The notes: generated by a model not told the origin, from the letters alone. Numbered from the stretch's first letter, positions 51,201-63,299 are shown. The stretch: DNA of 64,000 nucleotides from Symbiodinium sp. CCMP2592 (GCA_905221615.1 CAJNDT010000967.1:43564-107563), one strand, 5' to 3'. Translations and numbers: made by a program.

Positions 51201-53400
51201 CCCCTGTTTACATGCGCTCAAACCAGTGCCTGAATTATGCTTGCCTCGGTCGCATCGCCCAATCTTGCACATTCAATAACACTTTTGCATGCATCGTTTG
51301 AAAGGTGTTCTTTGAATGAACGTCTCGGTGTCAGACCTCCCCGCCCGCCGGACAACACTGAGCAGGTGTTCCTGTCACTACCCTTCCGTGCTTGGCTCCA
51401 AGCTACTGAGCGTCCAGACAACATGGCCCTTCACAGGTCGCACACCACCTCAGCCCTAACACGCCGTCATTTAGTAGATGTTGCATCGTTAGTATCGTCA
51501 ACCCCAGCCATAGATCCGCTCTTAACCGCTTCATGGGAAGCTGTGCCAAGCGTGCTTGGGTCAAGCAGCATAGCCGCTCCCTCTACTTTCACATGGTACC
51601 ACGCTGCGCAAATCTCACGCTCAACCCCCTCCTCTGAAAACGCTGCACATTGCCGCCGCCGCCGCTCCCACACTGCACCCTCCCGAAGGTCTGACAGGCT
51701 TCTGTGCATGTCACTTTTGATTCGATGATGCTGATGTCGTTCTTGCCAACCCACATTTGGTCTTGCTTCGTCGGATCTCCCGCCCATTTCTCGGAAGAGT
51801 GATCCGCAGCATCAGCGACTGTGGTAGAGGCCTGATCCGGTAGGATGGTCCACCAGCCTGAGCTTCTCTCGTTTTCCTGCAACAGTCTGATCCATTGCGC
51901 GAGGCCCCGGCATTCGAGAGATGGGCGACTGCGGATGCAGCATAAATGCTACCGCCTCATGCATTCCAGCAACAGCCCATCTGGACTCAAAGCCGCTGCC
52001 TCAGCCTAAACTCTGCTTTGACCTCAGTGTGCAAGATGCCTCTTGATGTGGCTGGAGAGGTGGACATTCGCCTGTCTTCGCCCAAGGTCCAGCTGGAGGT
52101 GCGGTGTGACGCATCAGACTTGTTTGCTCGCCTTCGGCGCGCCGTCCCTTCAACTTCCTGCCAATTTTCGCATTCCACATCACTCGTGCCTGCAAAGGGA
52201 TGGAGCCATGGTTTCTGGTTTCTGAAGCGGCCATGGAGCTCGAGACCACAAGAGCGCTCACAACTCAGGAAGCCAAGCGGCAGCAAACCGATTGAAACCT
52301 GCACACAAGATGTTAACTTCGAGATGATCAGAGAACAGGAGGTCAGTGGTCAGTAGCGGTCAGCACCTGGCGACCCGAGGTCAGGAGCTCCCTCCCAATT
52401 TCCGGTATAGGAGGGATCCAGCGGAACGGGCTCCTGCAGAGTAAAAAGTCACGAGTCGAGGCTTTCCCAAAGCTCCCGTCGGGTCCTGGCTGATGATCAA
52501 GTCTTTTAGCCCTCCTGGAGTTCGCTTGGCCAAGTATCGCTGCCACAGTGGCAAACAGGTGGCAAAGCACGGACAGTTGAAAGCAGCAAGCTCCGAGTAC
52601 TTCCACTTCTCGGTCGACTTCTTCTTCACCATCGAGGTCAGATGCATCGGACATCTCCTGCAATCTGTGATGTGACGTTGATTATCCAGAAATTGGCAGA
52701 ACTCCACTCATGCTCGAAGATATCCAAGCACCTGCCAGCTATGCATCCTACTGAGCCTGCGCCACGTGGGGTTGGGGGTCTACACAATCAGCGTCTTCCT
52801 CTTAGCCCGGGGCTGGTACAAAATCCCATCTGTATGTCCTTGTCGTCAGCACTGCTCTCTGACGATGTGCTCTCGCTGCTCGATGCTTCACCATCGTCGA
52901 TAGCCTTCCAAGTCTTCTGCGTCACCCTTCATGGCAGAGGTTGTCTTAAATACCGGCATAGATCCGCCGCTACAACATACTCACCATCTTTCACTCGAGT
53001 ACCCTTGCGGTGTTATGCGGTGTTGCTTGCTACTCGACTACTCGCCAGACAGATTGATTCTCTCTCTTCATCCTTCCCTATCCCCTGCGGTGTGGTCAAG
53101 CCTTGATCGGGCCAGGCGCTTTTGATGTCATGTCCTTGGCCGTTGTGGTGCCCTTTCCAGCTGCATCTTCCTCCTCGTAACAACGGCGCTCTGCCAGGAA
53201 TCACAGTTCGACAAAGGACCGTCAACCATGTTCTATACTACTATATGCTGTATGTGCCACTGATAATCTTTAAGTCATCCTCCGAAGATGAACTGTCGGA
53301 AGAGGAGTCAGAGGAGGAGGACGACGAGGAAGAAGCAGCGCTGGAGCCATCATGCTGCACCTTGACATCAGCACTGTTTGGCTTCGAAGCTCCACGACTG
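48300..53400 (-). CDS. Probable multi-exon host gene of unknown function
   Basis: Several minus-strand stretches have convincing protein composition and may be exons of one gene. About 53345-53270 is a Ser/Asp/Glu-rich run ending SSSSEDDL. About 52930-52840 encodes KAIDDGEASSSES. About 52660-52590 encodes DASDLDGEEEVDREVEVL. 50673-50900 encodes EMICVLDNYFLDPRPKVPIF and CRNFYMELLRWPSRWIPKNF. About 50424-50280 encodes LHEDLSGVVMHELCYNMREV. About 49735-49685 encodes EWNVLNLGQVVIMDEAR. About 49679-49540 encodes SDLLTAAQVHNLVRLQTQYG. About 49380-49290 encodes LLDTLQQFVVIFSWECYSLW. No domain is recognised, junctions were not verified, and more than one gene is possible. Confidence 0.4.
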
Positions 53401-53789
53401 CTGTTGGCTCTGCCTGATCTTTCATCTTCCAGACCCTACCACGGTCGCCCTGGCTACGTACGAGCTGATCTGAACACGGCGGAACAACACGTTCGTCATG
53501 CTACGCTGAGAAAGTGCGCATGCTTTCATGCCGACAGTCTGAAAAAGCACATCTTCCGCAATCCTCGTCGCGGCCCTAAGGCTCGGCTGGCTGCAACGAC
53601 TCTACCACGGCATTTTTGCTCTTGCAGCACTGCGGGAAGGAAATCCGAAGCGCGTGCCAAGCTTGCTGAAATGCCACATGCCAAGCATCACCACTGCGCT
53701 CACTGCACCGGCACCCCAGGCCTGCAAATGAGCATTCTGACCCTGGTAAAGCTACCGCGCCCTACAAGTATCTAGACAAAACTCTTAGT

Positions 53790-54870
53790 TGTTGCTATGG
53801 CAGACCGTCCAACCTGGCTGGATTTCCATTTCTTGGCACGGAAATGCCGCTGGGTGTACGAGCTCCGGGCCTCATGCGCCACGTCACCGAAACAAGCCAG
53901 GCAAGGGTCGATTGATTTATGATGGGTACGGCCCCCATACCGTAACAGTCTATAATAGGGCTACTATAAAGGGCATGAAAGGCCGAAGTGAGTTCTGAGA
54001 ATACCACTTTGCGGAGCTGATTGGCAACGGAGATTTGCGCAGCCGCTGCACGCACCCTGAGCTGTCGCAGGCTGTTTGCAGCACATAAAACTGAAGAATG
54101 CACGTGAATCCATGAAGTACCTCTCCCCACCAGCACATGCACAATCAGCCTGAATGGAAAACGCGGGGTCTTGGATTTTTCGAGTTGCAGAAAACTAGGA
54201 AGCCTTCTTGAGGAGTCCTTACATGTGCCTGTTCTTTCGGAAATTTCAAATCAACCGCGGAATTCGTGAACGGGAGTACTGTATCGTTGAAAGTCACATC
54301 TTCTATAGTGCTCGCTTGAGGATCCGGGGAAGGCTTCAGTCTATCATTACGAAGCGACGCCAATCAGCAACCAAGAGCGGATTCTCACATCCTGTCTTAA
54401 CAAGTCCTGACCCTAGACCATCCTCGTCACAACCCAACGCCAGCTTGAAGCATCCCAAAACGGACACCAGGTCCTAAGCTTTGAAAGTTTTGACAGAGTT
54501 GTTGCTCCTAGGGCCTAGGATGCTTTCGTCTACGCTTCTAACTTCTAACTGTATTTCTTGTCACGGTGTGTGTCTTCATGTGTCTTCTTCATCCGGCACG
54601 CTCTTGAACGGTGGGGAGCTGGAGCTCGCAACCGTTGATGGATTCGGCAAGGGAGTGTGCGATGACGTTGGCGACCTCTCCTTCACAGATTCTGCACAGC
54701 TCGATTCACTTCTACACCGTAGCACGAGAACTGCGCAAGGTGGCTGTTGCTGGCGAGCTGCGCATGGCATTCGTCCGCTGGCCATTCACGAGCTTTGCAG
54801 CAGAAAGGTTTGCAAAAACAAACCGACACCTTGGACCGGTCCGGCATCATTGCTATTTTTTACTGCACCA
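53790..54870. other. Host intergenic region
   Basis: No gene recognised. Overlapping frames on both strands (53.8-54.1 and 54.5-54.9 kb) show no domain. Confidence 0.4.
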
Positions 54871-54880
54871 GCATGCCTCA

Positions 54881-55858
54881 CTATGGTCTAAAAGCGTCGC
54901 CAGGGAGCTGCAAAGCAAAAGTCGGACTGGACTCGTGCTTCTCATACTTCACACCGTGCTCAAAGCAGAAAGGCGATGTGAGGTAGAAACATCCCTTGGT
55001 CTGTTCAATGTCCCACAGCTCTTCCTTGTCATAAGCTTCAGGGTTCCATACGCTAATTTCATCACCAGAGCGCTTGCCTCTCCGGCGACTTTCTTGTGGC
55101 TTGTATTGCGAATGTCTCTCTCTAAAATGGCTGACTCTCAGGGTGCGAGCTCCTCCAAGGGTAACCCCCAAATGCAACAAGGCCGTCGCACCATCTGTGT
55201 GGGAGTCCATGGTTAAGTCTCCACCCTGCCAAATTTGTGCCTCCACGCCAGCAAACTGAGCTTTGTCCAAAAGGCAACGGCGGAAAACACGCACACTGTC
55301 ATGCAACTCCGACTCTTCAGCATCGGATGCCTCCTTCTCAAGTACAGACAATGCCTGGACCAGGCGCTGCCAGCAAGCGGATGAAGCTTCCCGGAAAGCA
55401 TCCAGGAAGGCTTGGATTCGCAGTGGGGCTGCGTGAGCCGGCAAGAAATCATCCGTACGGGGCACAAACACTCGAGCACTTTCAGCTCCCCAAAAGCTGT
55501 CAGCTTGCCAATCCGCCTTCAAAATAGTCTCGTCTTGCTCGTTTATGCTGTCTTCCTCAAAACCCCAAAGCTCTTGCAAGGTCGAGCTGGCTGCAGGGCC
55601 AGGCATGAAGGGCCCAGATGAGTCGCGTAGCAAATAATTCGTCAACTCCTCGGAGTTGGCCACTGCAAAGGCAAACGGGGCTCGCCCCATTGGTAATTGA
55701 ACACCATATGATATCGGATGGCGGCTGTCATAATGCTCGAAAGAAGGGCGCGTAGGCACGTTGGCCGAACCCTGACAGGCAGCGAGCATGCAGCACAGCA
55801 GAAACTGTCGCAAACGGAATGCGGGCATGAGAGCCCTTGCAGTCCAAATGTCGATCAT
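54881..55858 (-). CDS. 2-oxoglutarate/Fe(II) dioxygenase-like protein with signal peptide
   Basis: Single intronless frame of 325 residues. If translation starts at Met11, the N terminus PAFRLRQFLLCCMLAACQG is a good signal peptide, suggesting secretion or an endomembrane location. The C-terminal half fits a double-stranded beta-helix: GGDLTMDSHTDGATALLHLG supplies an H220-x-D222 pair and SPFCFEHGVKYEKHESSPTF supplies the distal His301. These are the three expected iron ligands. The charged stretch between them (HFRERHSQYKP to GDEISVWNPEAYD) would be a loop. Family members hydroxylate proteins, lipids or small molecules; the substrate here is not predictable. Lack of introns and a spliced-leader-like word about 15 bases upstream suggest retroposition. 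Met1 and Met11 are both possible starts. Confidence 0.65.
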   Translation of the reverse strand: MIDIWTARALMPAFRLRQFLLCCMLAACQGSANVPTRPSFEHYDSRHPISYGVQLPMGRAPFAFAVANSEELTNYLLRDSSGPFMPGPAASSTLQELWGFEEDSINEQDETILKADWQADSFWGAESARVFVPRTDDFLPAHAAPLRIQAFLDAFREASSACWQRLVQALSVLEKEASDAEESELHDSVRVFRRCLLDKAQFAGVEAQIWQGGDLTMDSHTDGATALLHLGVTLGGARTLRVSHFRERHSQYKPQESRRRGKRSGDEISVWNPEAYDKEELWDIEQTKGCFYLTSPFCFEHGVKYEKHESSPTFALQLPGDAFRP

Positions 55859-55871
55859 ATTGTCATACTAC

Positions 55872-55890
55872 CCCAAAACGGCTTTCTACT
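55872..55890 (-). other. Possible relic of dinoflagellate spliced leader
   Basis: Minus-strand AGCCGTTTTGGGGTAG lies just before the dioxygenase-like start. The dinoflagellate spliced leader contains AGCCATTTTGGCTCAAG, so AGCC-N-TTTTGG matches and the last bases do not. Such relics mark genes reinserted from mRNA. The match is short and may be chance. Confidence 0.35.
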
Positions 55891-55899
55891 CTAAACTTG

Positions 55900-56690
55900 C
55901 CTGCCGCGACATGCTGCTTGCTTTGGCTCCGATGTTCTCCTGCTTGCTTGCGCGTAGGAAAATCTGTTTCTACGTCTTTCGCAGTGACACTTCATAAGCA
56001 ACGGGGTTGAGCAAGCACCCATGGCTGCGGCACCAGAGGCACACGTACGCCCGTAGTGAAAAGCGCAAACCAGAAATACATTATCTACGTATTCTCAACA
56101 TCATGCGTTCTGCTGATTTGTGTCACCACGGGCTTCACCAGCAGTCACAACAGTAGAGTCAGTATAAGGGCGCCGCAGTTACAAAACACATCAATCGAAC
56201 TATGACTTCCGAACTCAAGTTGCTTCAAATAACATGCGATGGCAGCGAAATGCTGAAAGTTTTTAACCGGCGGCCCAATGTGAAGCATGGCAGCTGCAAC
56301 AAGCGGCCAAGATACACAAGCACAGCTGCATCTGAAATTCCTGAGTATGCACACGTTGAAGAGCATTTGTATTTCAAGAAGCGGGAAAAGTAGTCGTGGT
56401 AGTATTAGTATCTACTTACTCTGGAGGCCCGAAGCGACGTGCACTCGATGAGTACCTGCTTGCACTCACTGTTGGCCATCAGCAAGCGCTCAGACAAAGG
56501 TAAGCAAGCTGGGAGCAAACCGACTCTTTTTTTACCCACACACTCCTTTTTGCAACCACCCACGCGGTCCCAGTGCAACAAGGGCTCCGTCGGCGCAGCT
56601 CAGGCACGCACTACGCTACGCATGGCGGGAGGCAAGCGGAGGCGACTCGGAGGAGTCAGCGAGGACGTCGCTGATCAAAGGCCGCTCGCC
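55900..56690. other. Host region without a resolved gene
   Basis: No domain recognised on either strand. Confidence 0.4.
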
Positions 56691-57145
56691 ATATCAGTAC
56701 CCCCTTGTCGGGGGAAGGGGGGGGTTTGAGGCCCCCCCCGTTATAGGGCTGAATCCGCTTCAGCCACCCGCATGAAATAAAATACAGGCTTGGGGGGGGG
56801 TGAAGGTTCCATGAAATTTCAACAGGGTGCTCCAGGGTGTGGAGGGAGAGGTAGGTAGGCTTTTTTTTTTTAAGGCTTGGGTCCGCAGATTTGTCCATGC
56901 AGTGAAAATTTCGGCACTCGAAAATGTGCTTGAAGTACCTGGGGAAAGGGTTGGGCGGCAAGCAGGAAACTGCTGGGGGAAAGGGTTGTGGCCACTAGTA
57001 GCAGCCTAATAAAGGAAGCTACCATAGCCCCGCATAGTAGGAATTTAATGGATTTCTAATAAAAATATAGTAGCAGCCCAATAGAGGCCACCTAGCCTCG
57101 CATAGGAGGAATTTAGTTGATTTTTCATAGAAACAAAGTGGCAGC
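56690..57145. repeat. G/C homopolymer palindromes and a two-copy repeat
   Basis: 56700-56745 has opposed C and G runs (CCCCCTTGTCGGGGGAAGGG and GGCCCCCCCCG). 57000-57145 contains two imperfect copies of a roughly 70-base unit that includes GCATAGNAGGAATTTA and ATAGNAAC/AAAATATAG words. Both look like remnants of short non-autonomous elements. Confidence 0.55.
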
Positions 57146-57149
57146 CTTA

Positions 57150-58090
57150 AAAACGCGAGCACACGCACGCACTGCCCTCCCTTTGCAGCGTGCCGCGACA
57201 ATTGCAGCCTTCGTTGGGCGATGGTCGGGATTCGTGTCGGTTTCCGCAGCCCGGTCCTTCGCTACCAGCTTGCTCTCCTTTTTTTTTGCGTCTCTCCAAT
57301 ACCGCGAAGGCTGATGGCGAGATCACCCCCCTCTTTGTGGCTTGAAGCGGAGGGGGGGCGGGTGAGGCTCGGAAATATTTCAGGGCAGCTTCGGTCGAGG
57401 TGGGGGTTCAGACCTGCGGGGTGGGGGTCGGGCTTGAAAATTCAGGGCTGTCCTAGGATAGCGAGTCATGTTCCATTTCAAGAGAGTCGCCGTTCGCATC
57501 CGCAGGACACCGGCTTAGTGCGCTCTCAAGGGCTTTCAGACTAGCTTTGCAACACCATATGGCCATTCGGTGTTAGTAATTATTATAATCCCAGCTTCAG
57601 CACTCCAGCGTCCGCCGACCTCGATGCCGAGGACGACTAAGCGGCACTACGACGCCCGCCCGAATTCAGAGTAGGTGCGTTCCTTGTTTCGGCGTGCTTC
57701 ACGTCAGCAAGGGAAGCGCCGATGGTGGCGCCTCGGCTAAGAAGCCGGCCACCACTGTTGGGCAAACCCAAGCCTATGATAGCCTATGTATGAGAAACAC
57801 GGCGGCAACGTTCAATCCGAAGCCCAGCCATGCGTCAGCGCCACTTCCTCCCGAAGCTGAGGAAGATGGCTCGTTTGGCAGATGCTGAGAGCAGCTACCC
57901 AGCTCGCCGGGTCCAGGACGTAGTCATCCAGATCATGCGGGCGTGAAACATGCGCTCCTAAGGAGCACTCCTTGGCAAAGGGATGTAACGTTTCATCCTG
58001 CAGCTTTCCGTGCCTCAAGCAAATCAGGAAGCAGTTGTGCGACGAAGTGAAAGATCCGCCTCTGCATGTCTGCAGGTCTCGCGCCCATGA
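57150..58090. other. Host region without a resolved gene
   Basis: Frames on both strands, no recognisable domain. Confidence 0.35.
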
Positions 58091-58091
58091 A

Positions 58092-58092
<1 letters not shown>

Positions 58093-58134
<42 letters not shown>
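58093..58134. repeat. (GA)n microsatellite
   Basis: About 40 bases of GA with one GGGA interruption. Confidence 0.95.
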
Positions 58135-58137
<3 letters not shown>

Positions 58138-58139
58138 CG

Positions 58140-59730
58140 ACTCCTGGCAAGGAGACGGGCACCCGCGTTGTCTCCGCCCCGAGGGGTTAAGACGCAAACG
58201 GGGCATGGGGCTCCGCAAGCGTCATGGCCCCATGCGAAGCAGAGCAAATGCAGCAGCGGCAGCAGCAGGAAGACGATGGGAGTGTGCAATCAGCAATATG
58301 TGATTCGAAAGCCGTGGCTTGATGATATGTAAAGCAGGACATCCTCAGCCCACGGTGCGGACATTTTCCCTATCGTAGTGCAGCGGCGCTCCAGGCTGGG
58401 TGCACCGAGATTCCCACTCGGATGGCGGACAAAATCCGATGCCTCTGATAGAGTCATCCGGTGCCTGTGACTGCGTGTCGCATGTCTGAAGGCGGAAACT
58501 CTGTTGTGTCGCCCCCTTCACAGGGCGTTACGATGTAATCCATCCCTGCCTAGTTCAAAGCCCCGAAGCACCGTAACAGTGAGCTGCAGTACCCAACGAA
58601 ACAAGGAAAAAGCATTGCCAAACACAGTGAGTAGCACAGAAAAACCTTGCGAAATGACGAAGCTTCGCATTTCAGTAACCTGGAAATTCTCGAACGCAGA
58701 CAAACGTCGATACCTCGCTGCCCTTTGAACCCTGCTCCTCGGTAGCTTGTAGAAGTGAGTGTTGCCACAGCCGCTGCACAGGTCTCAAATGCATGAAACA
58801 TGAAAGAAGTGTAAATGGGTGCAGGACGACCGGACTTCCGCCCAGCGTAGCCTCGCGCTTAAATTAAAGCAGAGCGGAGAAGGCCTAAGAACCACGAACT
58901 AACCCAGCCCCGAGGAGAAAGGCAGCGATGGCAGTGCCACTCAGCATATAGCCATCGGCAGCCTGCAACTGGTTTCAGAACGCGCATGCTCGTATAGTAA
59001 GTCGGCTAGTGTAGCCTCACATGTGGCTAACGCTGGCAGCCGGACTCCGACAATCGACTGAAGACATCAGGACTGCACGCTGCTAGTAGTTTGAGCACAG
59101 CCAGGCGGCAACCCCCTGAAGTGCGTTTCTACGTTAGCGTCTGCCTGACCAGTCAGAGGCCTCGCCAACAGCCATTAAGACCGCGTTCCAAGCCACCATG
59201 CCGCGGCTCTCATGAGAGGGATTGCTTTGTAGCAAGCCCCAATTAGAAATAAGAAACCACTCGGCGTCTACATGGAGCCACCAAGCGCAATAAGAAAGTA
59301 TCTAGCAGTGACGGTTCCGCCGCAAGTGCGCGCCTACATCCAGCGATATAAAAGGGCTGCGGGAAGCGGGCGGGCCAGTTGTTGCGTGTGGCATCATTTC
59401 CATAGCTTGGTCGCTCAAGTGCCGGAGAGAACCCTAATACAACTGCTCCTCCAGCTGTGCAAACAAAAAAGCTCATGCGTAAGGAGCCGCAGTTTTGTTA
59501 AAGCAGCGCATGTCATGTCGTCGACTGGATTGCCAAGGTCTGTGTAGTGTCACTTCCCGTCGTGTCGAGCCGACGGACAATTTGTGCTGCGTCACTCTCT
59601 ACCGATGTCGAACCGTCACGAGGTCATCAGCCCATGTCGCCGTTCGTCGTCGAAACAGCAGTGCAGTAGGGCATAAAGCGGGTCGTCGTCTGAGTTGCAG
59701 GCCAGGTCCTGACAGTAGTGCACTGCAGTG
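58140..59730. other. Host region without a resolved gene
   Basis: No domain or repeat structure recognised. The stretch 58740-59240 has no long frame on either strand. Confidence 0.4.
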
Positions 59731-59734
59731 TTGA

Positions 59735-60211
59735 TCATGCGGTGGGGCGCCGTCTGAAGTGAAGTACTCCTAATGCGACTTGGGTATCTGCTTCCCCCCG
59801 TCGAGTCCAGTGACGAAGTCCATCCTGCAAAAGTTCTGCTACGTTGTCCACTTCAGCGAGAGCCCGCTCCGCACGAGAAAGGAGTACGGGGAAGGCGGTC
59901 CAGTTCCTGGGGAGTGCACGCTGGCACCAGCGCCTGACTCTCTGCCGATCGCCCGTCCTTGCACAAAACGTGTCTGTACCAGCTCCCGCATGTCGCTGTA
60001 GGCTCAACTGCGTCAAGTGAGTCAGGAGATTGCCTGGTGGCACAGGCAATCTGGCCGGGCGCCGCGGCATCGTTTGGAGGGCCGTGCGCCAAACTCCCCA
60101 ACAATCAGGACAAAGGGAAATCGCATCCAGTGCACCCGCATGGAGAAGCAGACGTCGGAAGGTCACTTTCGTTGGTTCTTTTTTTTGCGCACCTCTTTTA
60201 CGTCCGTCCAC
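59735..60211 (-). pseudogene. Possible 3' part of a retroelement frame
   Basis: 158-codon minus-strand frame rich in Arg, Ala and Leu (RRWCQRALPRNWTAFPVLLS, then RALAEVDNVAELLQDGLRHW). It lies directly 3' of the reverse transcriptase fragments on the same strand and could be their continuation. No motif is decisive. Confidence 0.3.
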
Positions 60212-60356
60212 CCGATCGCTCCGCCTCGTCGCCCAGCTCGGGCGACTTCGAGCCCAGCGTGCTCCTGCCGCTAGCTAGGGCTGCGCCGCTGGTGGTGTCT
60301 GCTAAGCGTTGCTCTGCATAGCACCCTTGCTGCAACGCTGCTTGGAATGCGATACA

Positions 60357-60761
60357 TCAATGGAGCCATGCCGCGCCTGGTTGCCAGCGCCCTGCGCTCG
60401 GGGACGTGCTGCACGACGCAGTCCCTCCCACCCCGAGCCGCCTGCTGTAGCTTGCAGTTGCACGGGGACCCGGACTTTCTTGGGCAGTCGTAAAAAGTGC
60501 GACAAAAAAGTCACTGCTCCCAAACACCTGTTGCAGATCCAAGTTGCCAAAACGGGCCCATTTGCCAGGACAAGCCTCGCTGTGTGGAACAGCTGTGCGA
60601 CGCGCCGCCGCCGCCGCCGCCGCCGCATGGAACGACCATGGAGTCCAGCCGAAACGTACCAAACAGGTTGAAGCTGGAGAGCGCCTTGTATGGCCCAACA
60701 GCATCAGGGCAACCTTGCGTTGGGGCATCAGATATGGAATGGCTGCCACAAGGAACCACAA
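60357..60761 (-). pseudogene. Fragment resembling the region after the reverse transcriptase domain
   Basis: The segment QRKVALMLLGHTRRSPAS followed by CLVRFGWTPW resembles the thumb/connection region (LLG-x(n)-ELGWLP-like) that follows the palm domain in dinoflagellate LINE-type elements. It continues in the direction set by 60862-61050. A GCC/CGC microsatellite at 60600-60630 interrupts it. Confidence 0.4.
60600..60630. repeat. (CCG)n microsatellite
   Basis: Run of CGC/GCC units giving poly-Ala or poly-Arg in different frames. Confidence 0.9.
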
Positions 60762-60861
60762 GAGTGGATCAATGTGTTGACACCATACTTATCAAGCAAT
60801 GACGCCGGAACCTATTGCAGCGCCCCCATTTTACAAACAAGCCAATCTTCCGCGCTTGTCT

Positions 60862-61050
60862 TCAAGATCCAACAAGGGAAAGGCCCACGCAACCAGCGGG
60901 CGTCAGAAGAGCGCCCAGGTACAGGTACCGATCGGTGCGAGGCAGAGGTTTTCCACGCAGCATGAGCCGCAGGTCAGCTGAGTTGGCCTTCATTACGACA
61001 ACAAATCTCTCGACGCCAAAGTTGAATGTCATGCGGATGCTCCTGCCCAA
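60862..61050 (-). pseudogene. Reverse transcriptase palm-end fragment (LINE-type)
   Basis: Minus-strand frame encodes MTFNFGVERFVVVMKANS and LRGKPLPRTDRYLYLGALLT. The pattern N-x(n)-K/R-x-VVV-x(n)-L-x-G-x-x-L-P-x-x-x-x-Y-x-YLG is the end of the reverse transcriptase domain of LINE-type retrotransposons. Upstream catalytic motifs (the FADD region) are not found in frame, so it is truncated. Confidence 0.6.
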
Positions 61051-61215
61051 TGCTCCGCAGCATCCAGAACTGTTTGTGCACGCGCCGGGCCTGCACTCAC
61101 CAAGGGTATATCATCCACATAGCCAGCTCCAGGGATTTTTTTTTCGCGCCTTTTTGCGTCCGCTCGAACTGTTCCAACGCCGTCTAAGCTACCTAGCTGT
61201 CTCTAGTGCGTCGCA

Positions 61216-62430
61216 CTATCGGAGCGGCAGCCGACTGGGGGCGCTCGCATTCGCAAGTTCAAGCACGTCGCCAAGTGGAAGCACGTCAGGCGCACCAGGC
61301 AGCGGCGGCATGGACCATACGCCAAGAACAGACCTGGCGACGGCTCGCTGCAGGGCTACCGACAGCACACTCCACCAGCGGCGTGCCCAGCCTTGGGCTG
61401 CGGAGGCTCGCAAGGGCGGCGGGGCTCTTTGGACCCGGAGCCGGGGCAAAGTACGGAGGAACTGCTGACACTCGTCGCTCCAGCGCCCCCCGACTTCAGC
61501 AGCGAGGACAAGGAGCCGTTGAGGCCCGCCACGGGTGAGCTCCGGGTATCGCGCGAGTTTGCGTCGTCGCGCCGCAGCAAGTGCGAATAAGTGCGACTCC
61601 CGCCCGCGCGTCAGCACCCGAGACGGGGCGACCAGCACGGGTAAGTGGGGACACCAGCGTGGCATCGCAGCACAAAGCCTCGCCAATAGTCGTCGCCGTA
61701 GACAACGAAATCGAGGCGGCGACGGTCGTCGGCGTGGACTTGCGGCGCAGTAGTGCGCGCAAGCCACTGTTGCGGGACAACCCGACATTCCGGGCCAACA
61801 GCCTCGCGAGCGACCTGCACCCATTGCAGGCTCACTCGACCACGAACCCGCGTCTTGGCAACCTGTGCGGCCTTCCGCGCCGCAGTGCCGGCCGGATATG
61901 GGCAAGCGCAGCCGCAGGCGACGCCTCAGCGCTAGGTGCATGAGGTCGGGCGTGAGTGTAGTCGCCGCATCAGAAGGGATGGCCGCCAGCCACATTCCCG
62001 CATGAGGACCGGACTGGGAGTGAAGGAAGGCACGAACTGAAGGAGTCAAGGCTGGGAGCAAGTCGCAGTCTCGAAAGGAAGTGTGACGTGCGAGAGCCGC
62101 TTGTGTTGGGGCCACGGCGCCTTGAACGCAGGCAGCCCAATCCGGTCTACGCGCCCAGCCAACGCCAGTGAGTTGGCGTGCTGCGTCGGCGACTGCAGGC
62201 AGGCACGGCGACACCGGCTCGCCCTCGAGTTCGCGCACGAGCCGGTCTGCTGCGTCGGGGTATCGTTGGTGCAACACCGGGAGTGCATCTGCCCACGCCC
62301 ATCGCTGTCCCACCACAGGTAAGTGGAGGTGCGCGCGTACATGGCTCGGGCAAATGGCATGAGCGGCGGGACGGACTCTCGTCCGCAACCCCGGGGGCAA
62401 ACTTATGTTTTGCAAGGATACGGTGCTCAT
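61216..62430 (-). pseudogene. Decayed LINE-type retrotransposon, C-terminal region
   Basis: The minus-strand frame begins with family-like sequence (HLHLPVVGQRWAWADAL) and contains RAFLHSQSGPHAGMWLAAIP, then DLMHLALRRRLRLRLPISGR and a Cys/His-rich segment. As I recall, this arrangement is common downstream of reverse transcriptase in dinoflagellate elements. The middle of the domain then moves between frames: VAREAVGPECRVVPQQWLA and LDFVVYGDDYW lie in the frame of 61835-61611, GEALCCDATLVSPLTRAGRP in the frame of 61798-61496, and YPELTRGGPQRLLVLAAEVG returns to the main frame. At least three frame changes make it non-functional. It lies 5' of a palm-end fragment on the same strand, so the two probably belong to different insertions in tandem. 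Confidence 0.7.
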
Positions 62431-62439
62431 GAATATGCG

Positions 62440-63290
62440 GTAAACGGCGCAAGCACACGACCGCCGGCCGGCGGACGACAGAAAGCAGATCGACCGTCCA
62501 AGAAAACGACTACGCAGCTCACCAGGTTTGCTGAGCGCATGCTCAGCAAATCTCCCGAAAAAACAACACTTACATCAGTGCCTTTACTACCACCCAGTTG
62601 CCAGGGGCATGCCTGAGCACGGATGGGTGGCCAAATGCGACGGAACAAGATCCTGTTTGAGGCCAAGTGGCATGAGCGAGATGGGCCTGTGGGACTCAAT
62701 CCGTTGCCGTGGTTTCCCTGGCGTCGTGAGCGGCAGAACAACAACAAAGCCCGAAGTGGTGCGCAAATGGTCCGTCAAAATGACAAGGTTCAGCAATCCA
62801 ATGAAGCATAGCAAGCCCGCAAAGCCTCCGACAGCAAGCCCGAAATAAGGAGGCAGACAAGGAGGCACTGTGGACCAACCGTGGTAGAAATCAAGAATGT
62901 GCTCCGGAGCAAGATCCCCTCACCCAAACGGTTTTGACAGGCCCCCCCTCGAATATACACTAACCGGCCGGGGGGAATGTATAATATTAGGGGGTTGGCA
63001 GGGTTCTCGTTTGCGACAGTTTTCGAAGTTCTCACAACTTCACACTGGCTTCACATGCACTCGTTCACACTGGCTTCGTGATGCCAGGGTGCTTGCAAGA
63101 CTTGACAGAGGAGGCTAGAGTTCTGTTGCTGCCGCACCGCCGCTACAACTTGGAAGCTGAACTTCTCCCCGGCAACGTTGGCTTCTACAGGCGGGTGGCC
63201 AGGGGAGTGCCAGGGGTCACGTGCGGTAGTGTTCTGCCGAAGAATTGCACACGACCTGAGATTGGAGCTGGCTCCAGCACTTATGGCATT
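62440..63290. other. Host region or 5' part of the retroelement remnant
   Basis: No recognisable domain. It may contain degraded upstream parts of the retroelement. Confidence 0.35.
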
Positions 63291-63299
63291 CTTTCCCAC

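Noticed and set aside
53122-53775. Plus-strand 217-codon frame with an acidic run
   Set aside because: The minus strand reads as a Ser/Asp-rich exon consistent with neighbouring minus-strand exons; the plus frame shows no domain.
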